Shown here: in pieces, positions 1-11,463 of the stretch
Layout: every line of letters begins with the position of its first letter
Numbering within the stretch: the stretch's first letter is position 1
NCBI GenBank assembly: GCA_025765595.1
Contig: JAIVFH010000015.1
Coordinates: 248,001 to 312,000 of the forward strand
DNA: 64,000 bases
Reading direction: 5' to 3'
Source: Obelidium mucronatum
Taxonomy: Eukaryota > Chytridiomycota > Chytridiomycetes > Chytridiales > Chytriomycetaceae
Notes under the pieces: generated by a model
Told to the model about the DNA's origin: nothing
The model's input: the letters and a program-made list of their open reading frames with translations, nothing else
The model's database searches: none
Position numbers and translations under genes: made by a program

Positions 1-46
1 GACATTTCGTACCCTTCTTTCTTTCCCTTGAAATTTGAAAATATAG

Positions 47-763
47 GTCAGTCTATGGGAGGCGCAGTTGCAATCGATTTGGCTTCCAGAAATCCAGAGC
101 GAATATCAGCCATGATTATAGAAAACTCATTTCTCAGCTTGGTTGGATGCTTCACATTTTTTTTCGTTTACTCTTCCTTTCTGAACCACTTTTGCGTAGC
201 CAAAACTAATGCCACATGTCTCACCGTTACTCCGAATGGCATCATTTCTATTGCATCAAATTTGGGACAGCGAGGCGGCCATCAAAAGAATAAGCTGCGG
301 TATTCCCATCCTTTTGTTGTCTGGTGGCAAAGATGAAGTGATTCCGCAACAACACATGGTCGAGCTATTAAAAGCAGTTCGATCAGCCAGATACAAATCC
401 ATAACAAGTGGGCTGGATTTTGGCGCCGACAGTGCCCCGATAGATCGTCGCCGGTCCAGTTCTGCGGACGCTCCCAGGCGTAGTACCAACATTCGCATAT
501 CGCAAGTCCAAGAAACTATCGCAGGATCGCAAGCATCAATTAATAGTACTAGTAGCAATCAAAAAGGGCTCGTGGGATTTTTGTTGAAGAAAAGCGCCAA
601 AAAGACAGTTGTTGTGGAACCTATACCGATGAAGTTGGGACGAGATATTCCACACGCTTATGGGGTTTATTGGACAGAGTTTCCAAATGGAGGGCATAGC
701 AATACGTGCACTGAGTCGGGGTATTTCGAAGCAATACGAAAGTTTTTGAAAGATTCTTTGTGA
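47..763 (+). CDS. Bem46/ABHD13-type alpha/beta hydrolase (5' partial)
   Basis: The 3' portion of a serine hydrolase of the Bem46/ABHD13 family, usually membrane-anchored. Exons seen are 47-141 and 200-763. The stretch before 47 ends in an AG acceptor, so the first exon or exons lie outside the window. The nucleophile elbow GQSMGG is at the start of the first exon seen, followed by AVAIDLASRNP and IENSFLSL. After a 58-nt intron come IWDSEAAI and PILLLSGGKDEVIPQQHM, which carries the acid-residue strand. The catalytic His probably lies in FPNGGHSNT near the C-terminus. A Ser/Arg-rich insertion of about 90 residues sits between the acid and His regions and is longer than in yeast Bem46. Substrate is unknown for the family. 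Family assignment is firm; the N-terminus is missing. Confidence 0.85.
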
Positions 764-963
764 CTATTTATGTTAGACCAGGGTAAATGAAAGCATCATT
801 TCGTTGTGTAAAAATATTATTGCTACTGCCAAATTTTACAATTATCAAGGACTAAATAAAACTGGGCGAATTTGCAGGGGCTGTAGTTGGCTTTTGAAGC
901 CACGCAACGCATAAAGAAAATGTAATTGGTTTTTCAAGCTTTAAAAAATTAGAAGCATAGTTT

Positions 964-2112
964 CTAAGGTGCGTCTTCTTCTTCTTGCAACTCTTCCATG
1001 GCGAGCTCATTCCGCGATGGTCGTGGATGTACGCGTTTATCAACTGAGGTGCGATGAATTTGCATTTTTTCGCTGCCGCCAAAGTTGACCACTTTGCCTT
1101 TTCTTTCTTTACGGAAAATTAAGCCCGATTTTATGCTGACCACAACTTCAGAAGTATTCCAGTGGTGTGACAGCGCCTTTATTGATGGTAAGGACATCAT
1201 TCACGTTAACGCAGAAAAAGTAAGTTCGCACCTGATACCCGCAAAAACAGGCATATATGACGCTTAAATAAAGATTCTGCTTATATTCGATTAGCCAGCT
1301 GGAACCAGCAGTACATGTCGCCGGTTCGTAAGTTATGTTATTTGCTTGAACTAGAAGAAGGTTTAAGTTCATGAGATTAAAACTGAAGAGCTAAAATACA
1401 AAGTACCGTTTCCGTAGCATGTTGAAGTTGTAATTGATGTTCCGTTGCAGCATTCGTAGATAATGGTATACACATTGTTTTGTTTAAGGACAAACAACAG
1501 TGCTATGATGAGCGTGTTGAAAAACCCAGCCATTAAATACTTGAAAATTATATAAGAATATATGGGTTTTTGATGAAGAAATATATATAACGACTGTACC
1601 CAAAAACCAATGTACGCGGCCTGGCTTTCAGTCACTTTCGAAAAGCATTTCAGTCGTCCACTTCTGTACAAAGAATATACGAGGCTTTCTGTGAATTGAA
1701 GAAGCATCAGGATCGTTCCAGGCATTCCATTCTGCCTAGCCGTGGAAGTTTCCATCAGCTGGACGAGTACTATCGCACTAATAACGGAGATCAACGAGGA
1801 GACCTTTAAAAGTAATGCACATAACGCGTCAGAAGTGAAGGATCAAAAACCCGTACTCTGACTCACCGCTTGAAAACAATAAACAGCGAATATAACATTC
1901 GGTTTCATGTGCCATTTATCGAGCTTCCTTACAATCTCGAGCATCCGCGCTCGGAACTTTGTTTGTTCAAAAATGTTTGTACGCGAGTTTCCGACGCTGG
2001 CGACAGGTGCCACTTTTCGTAGCCTCGGTCCCTGAGGCATTTCCGCCAACGAAAATCCTAAGGATATATTGGACTGTTTAAGTGACTGGGGAGCAGATGG
2101 CGTTTTTTTCAT
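964..2112 (-). CDS. orphan multi-pass membrane protein
   Basis: Four exons on the minus strand (2112-1867, 1803-1407, 1350-1232, 1176-964) join in frame across introns of 63, 56 and 55 nt with GTGAGT, GTACTT and GTGCGA donors. The product has a soluble, basic N-terminus of about 60 residues, then roughly five hydrophobic segments, for example around VIFAVYCFQAVSSLISVISA and IIFKYLMAGFFNTLIIALLF. A loop with several Cys and N-glycosylation sequons lies between segments 4 and 5. The tail is short, charged and acidic. The overall look suggests a small receptor-like or transporter-like protein, but I recognise no family. The start at 2112 is chosen because the next gene starts divergently at 2163; an upstream ATG at 2160 is possible. 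Confidence 0.55.
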
Positions 2113-2162
2113 CTTCCAAGATTTGTCAAAAACAACATTAAAATAAAAAAAAACAAGCATAC

Positions 2163-3785
2163 ATGGGAGCAGGAGCGTCTTCAACATCCACTCTGGCGGC
2201 AAAAACCTCAAGCGAAACAGCAGGGTTTTGTTCTTGGTGTTTTGAAGTGATTCCACGATCAACAAGACAAATCCAAGTGTTTAGTGACTCCGATCGCGTT
2301 CTCCTTCGATGTCCACACAAGGACTGCGAACGTTTGATAAGGTTTGAGGCCAAGAGTACGTTTTTTTTTATTTTCCTCTTTTTCCTTTCTGCTGATGAAA
2401 GGATGACGGTAGAAAATGTCTGAGTCCGCAATGCCCACACTTCAGCTGCGCAGATTCCTACAACTTGACATCCAACAGCAAATCAATAATTCGAGTTTCA
2501 AGAAATGATCATTTTTGTGCTCTGCATTTACACGTCGTGGGTTCCTTTGTGAAGGCGACTCAATTCAAGAAGATTCGTACTCTCTGCGAATACAGCTCTC
2601 TCCATATGAATGGACTAGGAAATAGTGGAATAATTAATTCTCTCGGGGAGGCTGCTCACGTCTTGACGTGCTCATCGGCGTCGCGGTTGGTGGAAATGGC
2701 CGTTGACTCGTTGTCGAATATCTCCATCGGATCAGAATCAGCTCTTGATTTATGTCAATCAGCAAAAAGTTATTTACTTGGACTTGCATCAAAGCGGTAT
2801 ACGTTGGTTGAGCAGGGGTTTCCTCTTGGATCTGTCGCTAGTGCTGTTCATTCTTACTGTATTTTCAAGAGGATGCCCGTCTTCCGAGAAAAGGGTTTTG
2901 TACTGGGTACGAGTTTTTTAATCTGCATCCTGCATGCATGGCTAAAAAAAAAACTTGGTAAAATAAACACAGAACATTCCGGCGACCCCAACCTTCCCAT
3001 TATCATCACAATTGATGGCTTCCTCCACACCGCCCAAGACTCAAGTAACTGGTCCAAAATTACAACGAACGTGTTTCCAAAAAATACATGGGTCAGTCTT
3101 CAATGGGATGCATCTTCGGCCTTGATACAAGAGGGCTCGTTGGATATTATGTCGCTCATAGCTTCAGCGAAACCGATTGAAACAGCCGCTTGCCAAATCC
3201 CAGGACTGCTTGTAAACAGCATCGCGTCGGCATTGAGTTGCTTTCAAATCGCACAATCAAATTGCGAGGCAACTGCATACTTACTGGCAGATGCGATAGC
3301 TCGTCTGGATGACTCCAAGTCCGTGATATTAATGGGGCATTCGTTGGGTGCAAGTTTGATATACCATGCGTTATGTTTGTGGGCGAAATCTCGGAAAGTA
3401 CAATTGGAGATTGGAAAACGGGATTCTAAGTTGACAGGTTGATGGAGATGCTGGCGATATTCCAAGTCACAAGATTGAAAGAGCAATTTTGTTGGGTAGT
3501 GCATGTGCTTATAGGCAGAATAGTGGTGATTCGGGGGATGGATGGGCATTGGCGTCAAGTGCCGTAAGTCGGAATATTGTGAACCTTTATTCGCATCATG
3601 ATGAAGTGCTGAATGCTTTGGGGACCGTTTCTGGAGTTGAGCGAGCGGGAGTGCGGCCAATCGAATTTGATGAGAGTAATAGCAGACAGGGTAAAGTAGT
3701 GAATGTGAGGTGTGATGAAGTATGTGGACATTTGGATTGGAAGCCGAGCGTGGCAACAGCAAGAATATCGAGCTGTTTACTATAA
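2163..3785 (+). CDS. TMCO4/DUF726-family alpha/beta hydrolase
   Basis: Resembles the TMCO4 (DUF726) family of membrane-associated hydrolases related to yeast YFL034W. The lipase-type elbow GHSLGASLIYHAL is near 3340, and the diagnostic block AILLGSACAY...VNLYSHHDEVLNAL follows after a junction near 3398-3437. The N-terminus is unusual: CSWC, CPHKDC and CPHFSC pairs suggest a small zinc-binding module. Probable introns are 2356 to about 2412, 2907-2972 (66 nt, in frame) and 3398-3437 (40 nt, inferred from phase). The first junction does not phase cleanly if the exon starts at 2413; either a later acceptor at 2453 is used or a base is wrong. The 3' end overlaps the convergent gene at 3780 by 6 bp. 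Confidence 0.65.
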
Positions 3786-4244
3786 AATTATAGACTCCTT
3801 ACAGCTGAAGTCTATTTTGAAGCTGAAGTTGTAGTAGTATCGCTGTCCCAAGTAGTCCTCCCCATCCTCCTCATCATCACTACTGTCAAACACACGACTG
3901 TATAAACTCCTCTGTTTTCGCATCTTTGATTTCTCGAAATATCCAGCCAGTGCGAGCAACTCATCATCAGAGTTTTCACTGTTGTAACCATCTTCAAGCT
4001 CGGATAGACGGGTATCTCCTTTCTTCTTCTTTGTCCTTTGGACACCACGTTTCTTTCGTTGAGAGGTTGATTGCTGTGACTGCTTTTTTGATGAATCGAA
4101 ATCGAGTCCAGCAGAAACAAGAGGCCTTCCCTTTAGAGTCTTCGTGACTTTCACCTTCTTCGGACCGCCTTTCGGTCCAATCTTTCCGTATAAGAGAGAC
4201 GTTGTTTCCTGCGATTTCGCTGCCGCATTGCGGTGAGGCCGCAT
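3780..4244 (-). CDS. orphan basic/acidic protein, 154 aa
   Basis: A single open frame whose product starts MRPHRNAAAKSQE, continues with a Lys-rich stretch (IGPKGGPKKVKVTKTLKGRP), a KKQSQQ/KKKKGD segment and acidic patches (NSDDELLALAG, SSDDEEDGEDYLGQ). The alternation of basic and acidic tracts suggests a nuclear or nucleolar protein, but I recognise no family. Only 14 bp separate the start codon from the left end of the DNA transposon at 4259, so either the promoter lies inside the element or the insertion removed an upstream exon. The 3' end overlaps the convergent TMCO4-like gene. Confidence 0.5.
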   Translation of the reverse strand: MRPHRNAAAKSQETTSLLYGKIGPKGGPKKVKVTKTLKGRPLVSAGLDFDSSKKQSQQSTSQRKKRGVQRTKKKKGDTRLSELEDGYNSENSDDELLALAGYFEKSKMRKQRSLYSRVFDSSDDEEDGEDYLGQRYYYNFSFKIDFSCKESIIL

Positions 4245-4258
4245 TTCATTAATTTTTA

Positions 4259-5753
4259 GGCCCCGTTTGGCAGGGAAAAAGAAAATTTGAGTTTATTTCC
4301 AAATCCCAAATATTGGGTCAGATTGAATATTTTGAAATATTGTGCTCCCAATATTTGTAAATTCGCATTTTACAGATGTTCTACAGTATTTCCAAAAGAA
4401 ACAGACCAAAAGTAAAATTTTCGTTCACAAATTCATATATTCTATATATTCTATAAAAATTCCAAAAACTCCATCTGTTTCCCACAACGCTGATAGTCCT
4501 ACCATATTGCCTGTACAATAAAGTCCCTGTAACCTTGACAACCCTAACCACACCCTTACACCACCCACCGCTTCTTCTTAACCACCTTCTTCACCTTCGA
4601 TAGTCTCAGGCTGGTAATCCAAGCCCATTCCGTCACTTCGCACGATTTTAAACAAGACACAAGACGCAGAGGGTAAAAAATCCCAGAGTTTCGAGTGTGC
4701 AGGCTCCCATTGCTTCAAACACCTGGCCTGGAACGTCATGGTTTGGGTTGTTGCACAATGTGATACACATGATGCCAGGAAACACGGCTTGTTTGTGCCT
4801 TCAATTTGTAGAACTACTGCAACTTTAACTTACATCAAGGAGGGCAATTAAAAAAACGGGACTTACTCTTCAATGGCCATTCTCAAGTTCTCCAATAGCT
4901 ATGATGGCGAGATGTTCTCCAATAACCAGGGTAGTGAGACGACAGCATCTTGTTCAGCAAGGTAAGTCGATTCATCGAAAAAAAGTGAAGTTAAGAAAAA
5001 TTGCATGACGCAATTGCAACGGAACAAGTTGACCAATCGGCATCTTCTGATCACAGGACTTGTCACGTGCCTTTGGTTGTAACTGTCGTTTTCGACTCTT
5101 CAACAAAAAAAATGTTGTGAAGAATTGACCAACACGGATACCTACTGGAGTGGCGGCGCAGCCGCATTCTTTAAGACAGGGCAAGGCTTGCGAATCATTC
5201 AACAATGATGTGTGGAACTTTGTGCTTGATTGTTGGAACACCAAACTCACCATCAACCAACTCAAGTCCCTTCGGGTTGACTGAACTTCATTTTATTTGC
5301 ATAATACAAACCCCTTCTGCTTATTGTATAACACACGTTCCTTTTTTTTAATTTCAGCCACTTAAAGAGGAGCATTGTGCAACTACTCGAAATCACAATT
5401 GTTTTCTATCATTCTTTACCCTTTTACTTCATTACTATTGATTTTTGTTATTGTTGTGTTTTTGAATAGATTGCATTTATTGTTATTATTCATGTTTTTC
5501 TATCATTTTCGAAAGTCAAAATCTGAAATGCTGCTTCAAGCTGCATCTGATATTTACGCGATATTTGACCAAAATATTTGATTTTTGCATTTGGTTTATT
5601 TTGGATATTTGCAAATACTGAATTTGACCAAAATCTGAAATATTTTTTTGAAATCGTCATTTTTGGCAAATTGGTATTTACAAATATTTTTTTTCAAATA
5701 TTTATTTCTTATTTTCATTTTTCCCTAGGGAAATTTTCCTGCCAAACGGGGCC
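4259..5753. mobile_element. non-autonomous PIF/Harbinger-like DNA transposon (1495 bp)
   Basis: The left end reads GGCCCCGTTTGGCAGG and the right end is its exact inverted complement over 16 bp, followed by a G/A mismatch and an AAA match. Both ends are flanked by TTA (4256-4258 and 5754-5756), a 3-bp target duplication. A 3-bp TWA duplication with a GGSCC..GTTTGG terminal repeat is the known signature of PIF/Harbinger and Tourist-type elements. Subterminal regions are rich in AAATATT motifs in both orientations. No ORF long enough for a DDE transposase is present. Short frames such as 4972-5265 on the minus strand may be relics. The element lies between the tail of the tRNase Z gene and the start of the 3780-4244 gene. 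Confidence 0.8.
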
Positions 5754-5756
5754 TTA

Positions 5757-6134
5757 ATAAAAAAAAAATAAAAGAAAAATAAAAGCTTTAATGGAACATG
5801 TGGGAATACGTTCATACGATGTAGCTGTACTACTTTTTACATACAAGGAAATACACAGAAAGAAAAAGAAACATAACAGAACGGATACAGTCGTCAATCA
5901 ACAAGTATTTTCGTGAGTTTCGAATGAAGATTCCAGATTGCTTTCAGCTTACAATCAACGAAAAGTACCAGAATAGCAATGCAGAGAAATTGGGCTAAAC
6001 TCCTCCCTTTACTTTACAGGAAACTGAAACGCGGAAAAAAAAAAACCTGCAACCAATAAGCCAAAAGGAAAAAAAAAAATCTGTTGTGAGATGTTTTTGC
6101 TTTATAATAATTCCCATTATTGAACCAAAAAAAA
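5757..6134. other. intergenic, AT-rich
   Basis: Between the transposon's right target duplication and the stop codon of the tRNase Z gene. A- and T-runs are frequent. I see no supported ORF or RNA; it probably holds the tRNase Z 3' UTR. Confidence 0.5.
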
Positions 6135-7689
6135 TCACTTTGGCAAATGCACCTTGACATTCATAAAGTCCCTTGCACAAACCACACGTTCCCCAAAATG
6201 AGCAACAGCCAACTGCCTCACTTGTTCCATCACCACTAAACTCTCTGGTTCCGCGTCCCCCTTATATCTGCTAGAGAAATGATTCATGACAAGACGCGCG
6301 GCACCTACGCGTTTCGCGAATTGAGCCGCCATTTCAGGGGTGGAGTGTCCGTGGTCCCTTGTTTGCTCGGTTACTGTTTCGGGTGTGGATCCGTTTTCAA
6401 TGTCTTCTTTCAGACATGAGTTTGTTGCTTCATGGATAACCAAATCCACAACAGGTGCGTTTGTTTGGTGGTTGGCGGCGGCATCTGAAGCGTCTTTCGC
6501 GTCTTCCACCTTGAGAGCGTCAATCAACCCAACAAAAGTAGATTCAATCGCGTTGCTGGTATCCCCCAAAATCAAAACTCTCCTCCCACGACGCGAAGGC
6601 TCCAAGAATTCAGTTGGGGAGATGACTGTCCCGTCCGGCAGTGTCAAGGTCTCTCCCGCCTTCACTTTTGATAACAGGACCATAGGGTTTTTGAGACCCA
6701 ATGCTGCCTTGTTGCGCAACAGAATGGGTGTGATTAGCTCGGCTTGAAGTTTTCCAGGGATTTTGGGTTCAGTGAAAAAGTAGCCGACAGTGGGGACAGT
6801 GTGTTGAATGGGTGCGGCTTGGACAGTTATTTTTTTTGCGTTGCTGAGGGATGCGGATTTTGGGTCTGTGGAACCCGTGATGATGTTCCAGTACCAGCCT
6901 TCTGCGGTTTCTGAGGTTGCGGTTGAGGAGGAGATGTTTAATGCGTGGAAATCTTGGCCTTCGGTTTCGTCAATGTGTGGAGTTGTTGTTGTTTGTGTTG
7001 AGGGGTTGTCTGTGGGGAGAAGCAGTTCGTGAATGACGATTCTGTGAAAGAAGGTTGTGTTTTTTGTTAGGCTGAGATGGTCACATGTGGAGCCAAGAAT
7101 GCGGCGGGAACAAGCATACCCGCGTCCAATTCTTGACATTGAAGCATCCAAAACGTTTCGAACGTATGCCTTGACGCCACGAGGGCCAAAAATGTGGATT
7201 GTGTTCTTGGGTTGTTGGTCTTGTTCATTGCTTGAAAGCCGTACTACAGCTCCAGCTGTGCACAAGAGACCCGGAAGCCCAAAGCAGTGATCTCCATGCA
7301 AGTGCCTATGTGGAATAAAGCCCACCCAAAAAAAAAACACGGTTAGAGAAACGCGGGACAGATTCAAACGTAGTTTGTTTTTACTTGAGAAAGATGTTGG
7401 TCAACTTGGACAGCTTTGGGGCATGATTTGATTCAGGCTTTGATGACAGCAGCTCTTCTGGATCCGACACAAATAGGGAGGGATTGTTGTTGAGATGGAT
7501 TAGCTGATGCTGAGTAGCTTCCCCACAATCAACCAACCACACTTCTGTTTGAAAATACTGTTGTTAAACGGTCCCACATTACAATGAATTGTTTAAGTAC
7601 GTACCTCCATCGCATCGAAATGCCAATGCCGAATGATTTCGAGTTGGAGATGGCTGTGCAGATGCAGTTCCAAGAAATGTGATGTCCAT
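6135..7689 (-). CDS. tRNase Z (ribonuclease Z, short-form-like)
   Basis: Endonuclease that removes 3' trailers from precursor tRNAs. Three exons: 7689-7605, 7544-7385 and 7305-6135, with introns of 60 nt (GTACGT) and 79 nt (GTAAAA). The start MDITFLGTASAQPSPTRN is the typical N-terminal strand. HLHGDHCFGLPG is the HxHxDH zinc motif, split from the preceding exon by an intron. Downstream are VLILGDTS, HEATNSCLKED, GHSTPEMAAQFA and NHFSSRY, all diagnostic of tRNase Z. At about 470 residues it is longer than bacterial or ELAC1 enzymes because of an acidic/Thr-rich insertion and a lengthened C-terminal half, but shorter than the two-domain long form. The tRNA-Val gene 110 bp upstream is probably coincidental. 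Confidence 0.9.
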
Positions 7690-7798
7690 CTTTCTCTGTT
7701 TTTTAAGTATTTTTTTTTTTAATTTTTTTTCTGGGTGCAGAGATGACCGAATACTGATCAATACTATTATACATTCTGTTACTTCAAGGTTGCACAAC

Positions 7799-7871
7799 GG
7801 TTCCTTGGTGTAGTGGTTATCACATCTCCTTTACACGGAGAAGGCCGCCAGTTCAAACCTGGCAGGAATCA
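7799..7871 (+). tRNA. tRNA-Val (anticodon TAC)
   Basis: A full cloverleaf folds by eye. The acceptor stem GGTTCCT pairs with AGGAATC (one G-T pair). There is a D arm with GTGTAGTGGTTATCAC, an anticodon stem TCTCC/GGAGA with loop TTTACAC giving anticodon TAC, a variable loop AGGCC, and a T arm GCCAG/CTGGC with loop TTCAAAC. The discriminator base is A. No intron is present. CCA is not encoded, as expected in a eukaryote. Confidence 0.97.
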
Positions 7872-7881
7872 AATCCGACAT

Positions 7882-7886
7882 CTTTT
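7882..7886 (+). terminator. Pol III terminator of tRNA-Val
   Basis: A run of five T residues 11 nt after the tRNA 3' end, the usual RNA polymerase III stop. Confidence 0.75.
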
Positions 7887-7996
7887 TAGATGAAAACAAC
7901 GAAATACCGACCCGAGACGCGTTTTTTCCGCAAGTCTTGATTTTTTGAATATATTGAAGTAAATTTCCGCTTTGAAACAAAACTGCCACCGACAAA

Positions 7997-9392
7997 TGAC
8001 ATCGCGCGCAGCGTTTGACTTCCGGCTGCAGAGTGCCTTGGCGCAGCAGTTTGTCGAATTCCTTGTTGAGAAGGAGAGCGACTTTGAAGTTGACGCGGCG
8101 CTGTGGCAGCGACACCAGGCGAATCTCGCAAAGTCCGGGGACGCTACGCTAGACAAGTCCGGGGAAGAGTCAGCAGAAGAGTCAGGCGGCCCGGAGAAGC
8201 GCCTGGCAAACACCGTGCTGAAAGTGAGCATCGCGGCGGCCGATGTTGTGTCGTGCGACGCGCGCAGCAACGCCGCGGCGCGGCCGGCCGAAGGTGCGCG
8301 TTTTCTTCGCTGCGCTTTTTGTCTTTTTGTGACTCACCCGCCGCAGACGCGCGCGCGCTGCTTGAAATCAGCGCAATGACTCACGCGCTGCGGCTTTCGG
8401 ACGCGCTGCCCGCTTACTGCCCGCCGCCGCACGAGAGTCCGCGGAAAGACTCCAGCGTCTGCTTGGACCCCCCGCCTTCAGTCCTGGTGGTACGTGTGCT
8501 CTCTTGTTTCTCCACAACTTGAACAGACCATTACACAGCCTCCAACATTCAAATTCTATTTTCCATTGGGGGACCCGTCGCGTCCCCACATTCATCGACT
8601 CCGTGCTAAAAAATGTGAAAGTACTGGCTTTTTAAAGAGGTCCCCTAGCTGTATGTCGGCTTTGGATAAGGAATTGTTGTTGATTGCTGGAATCGATGAT
8701 GATTTGGGGCGTTCAAGTGAATGAATCGGGATCTCTTGTGGCACCAGGGAACGTGTCATCTCGGGTGAATCAAATTAAACTTGCCAGGCAATCTCATTCT
8801 TTTCCTCTGGCTGATTCGTTTGGTTACCTGAACGGAAAAGTCTGGATGAAATGATGGTAAGAGTTTTTCTTCTTTACTGGTTTTTTTACCGCATAAATCA
8901 TCTTTTATCAACCATTGTCGCAAAAAAATATCAGGTTGACTTGAAGGCGTGCTTTATACTCGACCGAAGCAATGATCCATCGTCACCACCCAGACGACCC
9001 AATGCCTTGTACAGAAACGAAATGTGGCCCGTCACAACTGTGCTTTGCGTTCCACGGTATTGCAGTATGGCACTTTTTGATAAAGTGCATGCCCGTCGAG
9101 TCGCAGCAGTTTCTATACCAAACAGCACTGTTGAAATCCAAGAAGTAGAAGAGCAAGAAGAAGAAAAGTTTATTGAATTTGAGGACGTTGAGAGGTTTGA
9201 ATTCCTGTTTCCTTTTTTTTTGTAAAAGTCGAACCAACCTTCTACTTTCAAGGTGGTGGAAGGAATTGACGGCGACATATCATGACGACCATGCCATTGT
9301 ATTTAAAATTATGCAAAAAAGTAATATGCAAAACTATTTATCTCCGCAAGATTTTCAGCCTATTGTTGATGGTAACGTGTTTCAGAAACTTT

Positions 9393-9450
<58 letters not shown>

Positions 9451-11122
9451 AAATATTGATATCAGATTTTGCTTGGTTTTTTTTAACAGAAGTAGTACAA
9501 AGACACCCCGGACTAGAATTTCTTTCTACTTTAGCCGTGTTTCAAGCCCGTTATGGTAAATAGACCTTTAGTCATATTTTTTCCATCCTCCCCGCAAATA
9601 ATGAAAACTTGTCTTTTTTTCTTTGATACAGCTGAAACAGTCATTACAAGAATATTTTATTCCAAAATAAACAATTGCAACGAACGCATGACTCTCGCCG
9701 AGTTTAGAAAACATGCCTTCTTGGAACTTTTGATTAAACTGCAACTGGACGACGACATTAATTCGGTAAAAAAAAAAACAGTTTTTAAAGTTTGGGCTGT
9801 TGTGTCCCATGCATTAATTAACCACATTTTTTTATTTTATATATATTCTTTTGTAGACCCGCGACGTCTTCTCATACAAGCACTTCTATGTCATCTACTG
9901 CAAATTCTGGGAACTCGATACAGACCATAACATGATTATCGAGGCGTCCGACATGTTCCGATATGGTCGAGGAGCGCTTACCGACATGATGATGAAACGC
10001 GTCGTTAGCGGATATGGGAAACCCTTGGCGCTTGGAAATGCGAGCAAAAAAATATCGTACAAGGACTTTATATGGTTCATGCTGTGTGTGGAGGATAAGA
10101 GGAAAGTGGGCAGTATTGAGTACTGGTAGGTGGTGGTGTGTTTGTTTGTTGTTTTCGGGAAAATTCTCACGTTTTTTTATATTTCTTTCACGTTCAAGGT
10201 TCCGTTGCTTGGACGTTGACAGTGATGGCATGCTGAGTCTATATGAACTTTGTGAATTTTACGAGCAGCAGGTCAAGAGGATGATTGACTTTCGAATGAG
10301 TGAGCCATGGAAACTGGATGACTTTATTTGTAGCCTGTATTGTTTTTTTTTTTCTATTGAATGTTTCTGTGGGTGATGTTGACTGCCATTTTTTTTTATC
10401 TCTTTTCTTGATACAGTCTCGATCTCATCAAACCAAAGAATCCAAACTACTTGACACTATCCGACCTCAAACGCACACCTCAGAACGCGGCCCTCTTTTT
10501 CGACATGTTGTTTGACTTGCGCAAATATGACAACCATGTACGTAGGATCGATCCAATGTATAGAGAAATGGATGATGTTTGGATTGAGGAGGAAGTTGTT
10601 GTTGGTTCTGTTGGTGGCGGTGCTGGTGGTTGTTTGAAACGCGTTAAACTGGAGGGATGGGATAAGTTTGCGGAACGCGCGTATGAGTTGCTCGCGTATG
10701 AAGAAGCAGGAGGTGGTGGTGATGGCGGCGGCGGCGGCGGTGGAAATGCTGATGCTGTTGATGGCAACGGGATCGGTGGTCGTGGTTCCGGAGTTGGTGG
10801 TGGGGTTCGAAATTTGGAGGATGATGATGAGGAGGATATGGAGGGTGGGCATTGGAGTTGTTATTTGGGGAAAGACGATGAGGATGAGGACGTTGATGAG
10901 GATGAAGACCATGATGTGATTAATGGCTGGGCGACGGAATTGGGGACAAGTCGTGATGAAAAGATGCACATGTTGGATGAGGATGAAGAGGAGGAAGAGG
11001 ATGTTGCGCAAGGAGTCAAGAGGTTGATGTCTTATCATTCTGGGCTGTCGATAGATGAACAATTGTTGAGTGAGGCTGGGCGGGAGAATCGATTGAGGGG
11101 TGTGAAGAATACGAGACATTGA
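7997..11122 (+). CDS. PP2A regulatory subunit B'' (PPP2R3/PR72-like), copy 1
   Basis: EF-hand regulatory subunit that targets protein phosphatase 2A. Homology covers the B'' core: a PTFKFYFPLGDP motif near 8540, FWWKELTATYHDDHA, QPIVDEVVQRHPGLEFL, ETVITRIFYSKINN, VFSYKHFYVIYCKFWELD, an EF-hand-like loop DTDHNMIIEASD and a second loop DVDSDGMLSLYEL. About a dozen exons with GT-AG introns: early ones are 7997-8293, 8347-8489, 8527 to about 8716, about 8788-8856 and 8935-9194. A poly-Gly then Asp/Glu-rich tail of about 140 residues follows the conserved core. The exon at about 8788-8856 cannot be read through in one frame (TGA at 8812 in the frame that continues into the next exon). The paralogue suggests a missing base near 8830. 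Confidence 0.8.
9394..9449. repeat. (GT)n microsatellite
   Basis: About 28 uninterrupted GT units inside the intron that follows the FQPIVD codons of PP2A B'' copy 1. Confidence 0.95.
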
Positions 11123-11174
11123 ATCAATGTACAAAGGATTGGGTTTTTTTTTCGCGATGGGGTGGTTCTTTTAT

Positions 11175-11177
<3 letters not shown>

Positions 11178-11215
<38 letters not shown>
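11178..11215. repeat. 38-nt G homopolymer
   Basis: An uninterrupted run of G downstream of PP2A B'' copy 1. The region 11123-11463 otherwise holds AT-rich intergenic sequence with no ORF. Exact length is unlikely to be reliable. Confidence 0.9.
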
Positions 11216-11217
<2 letters not shown>

Positions 11218-11463
11218 TACTTTCTCTGATGCTGGGTGTTATTTAAATTTTTTTTTATATGTCGGAGAGCTGGTGGTATTTATTCAATCTCTTTCTGCGA
11301 ATCTTTTTTTTTTTGTTAAGTCTTACACTTTTTTTATTTAAATTATTTATTGAACGTAAAAAGCCCTTAAAAATAAACATTTGAAGAAGTTTTTTGTTAA
11401 TCTGTTTGTTGGGTTGTTCGGATACATGAGAATGAAGGAGCATTTCGAATCAACATTTTAAAA

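Noticed and set aside
4972..5581. Two short ORFs inside the DNA transposon as a transposase
   Set aside because: Too short, on opposite strands and without recognisable DDE or DNA-binding motifs.
10480..10767. Pro-rich antisense ORF opposite the PP2A B'' tail
   Set aside because: Arises from the GGT/GAT repeats coding Gly/Asp in the sense strand.
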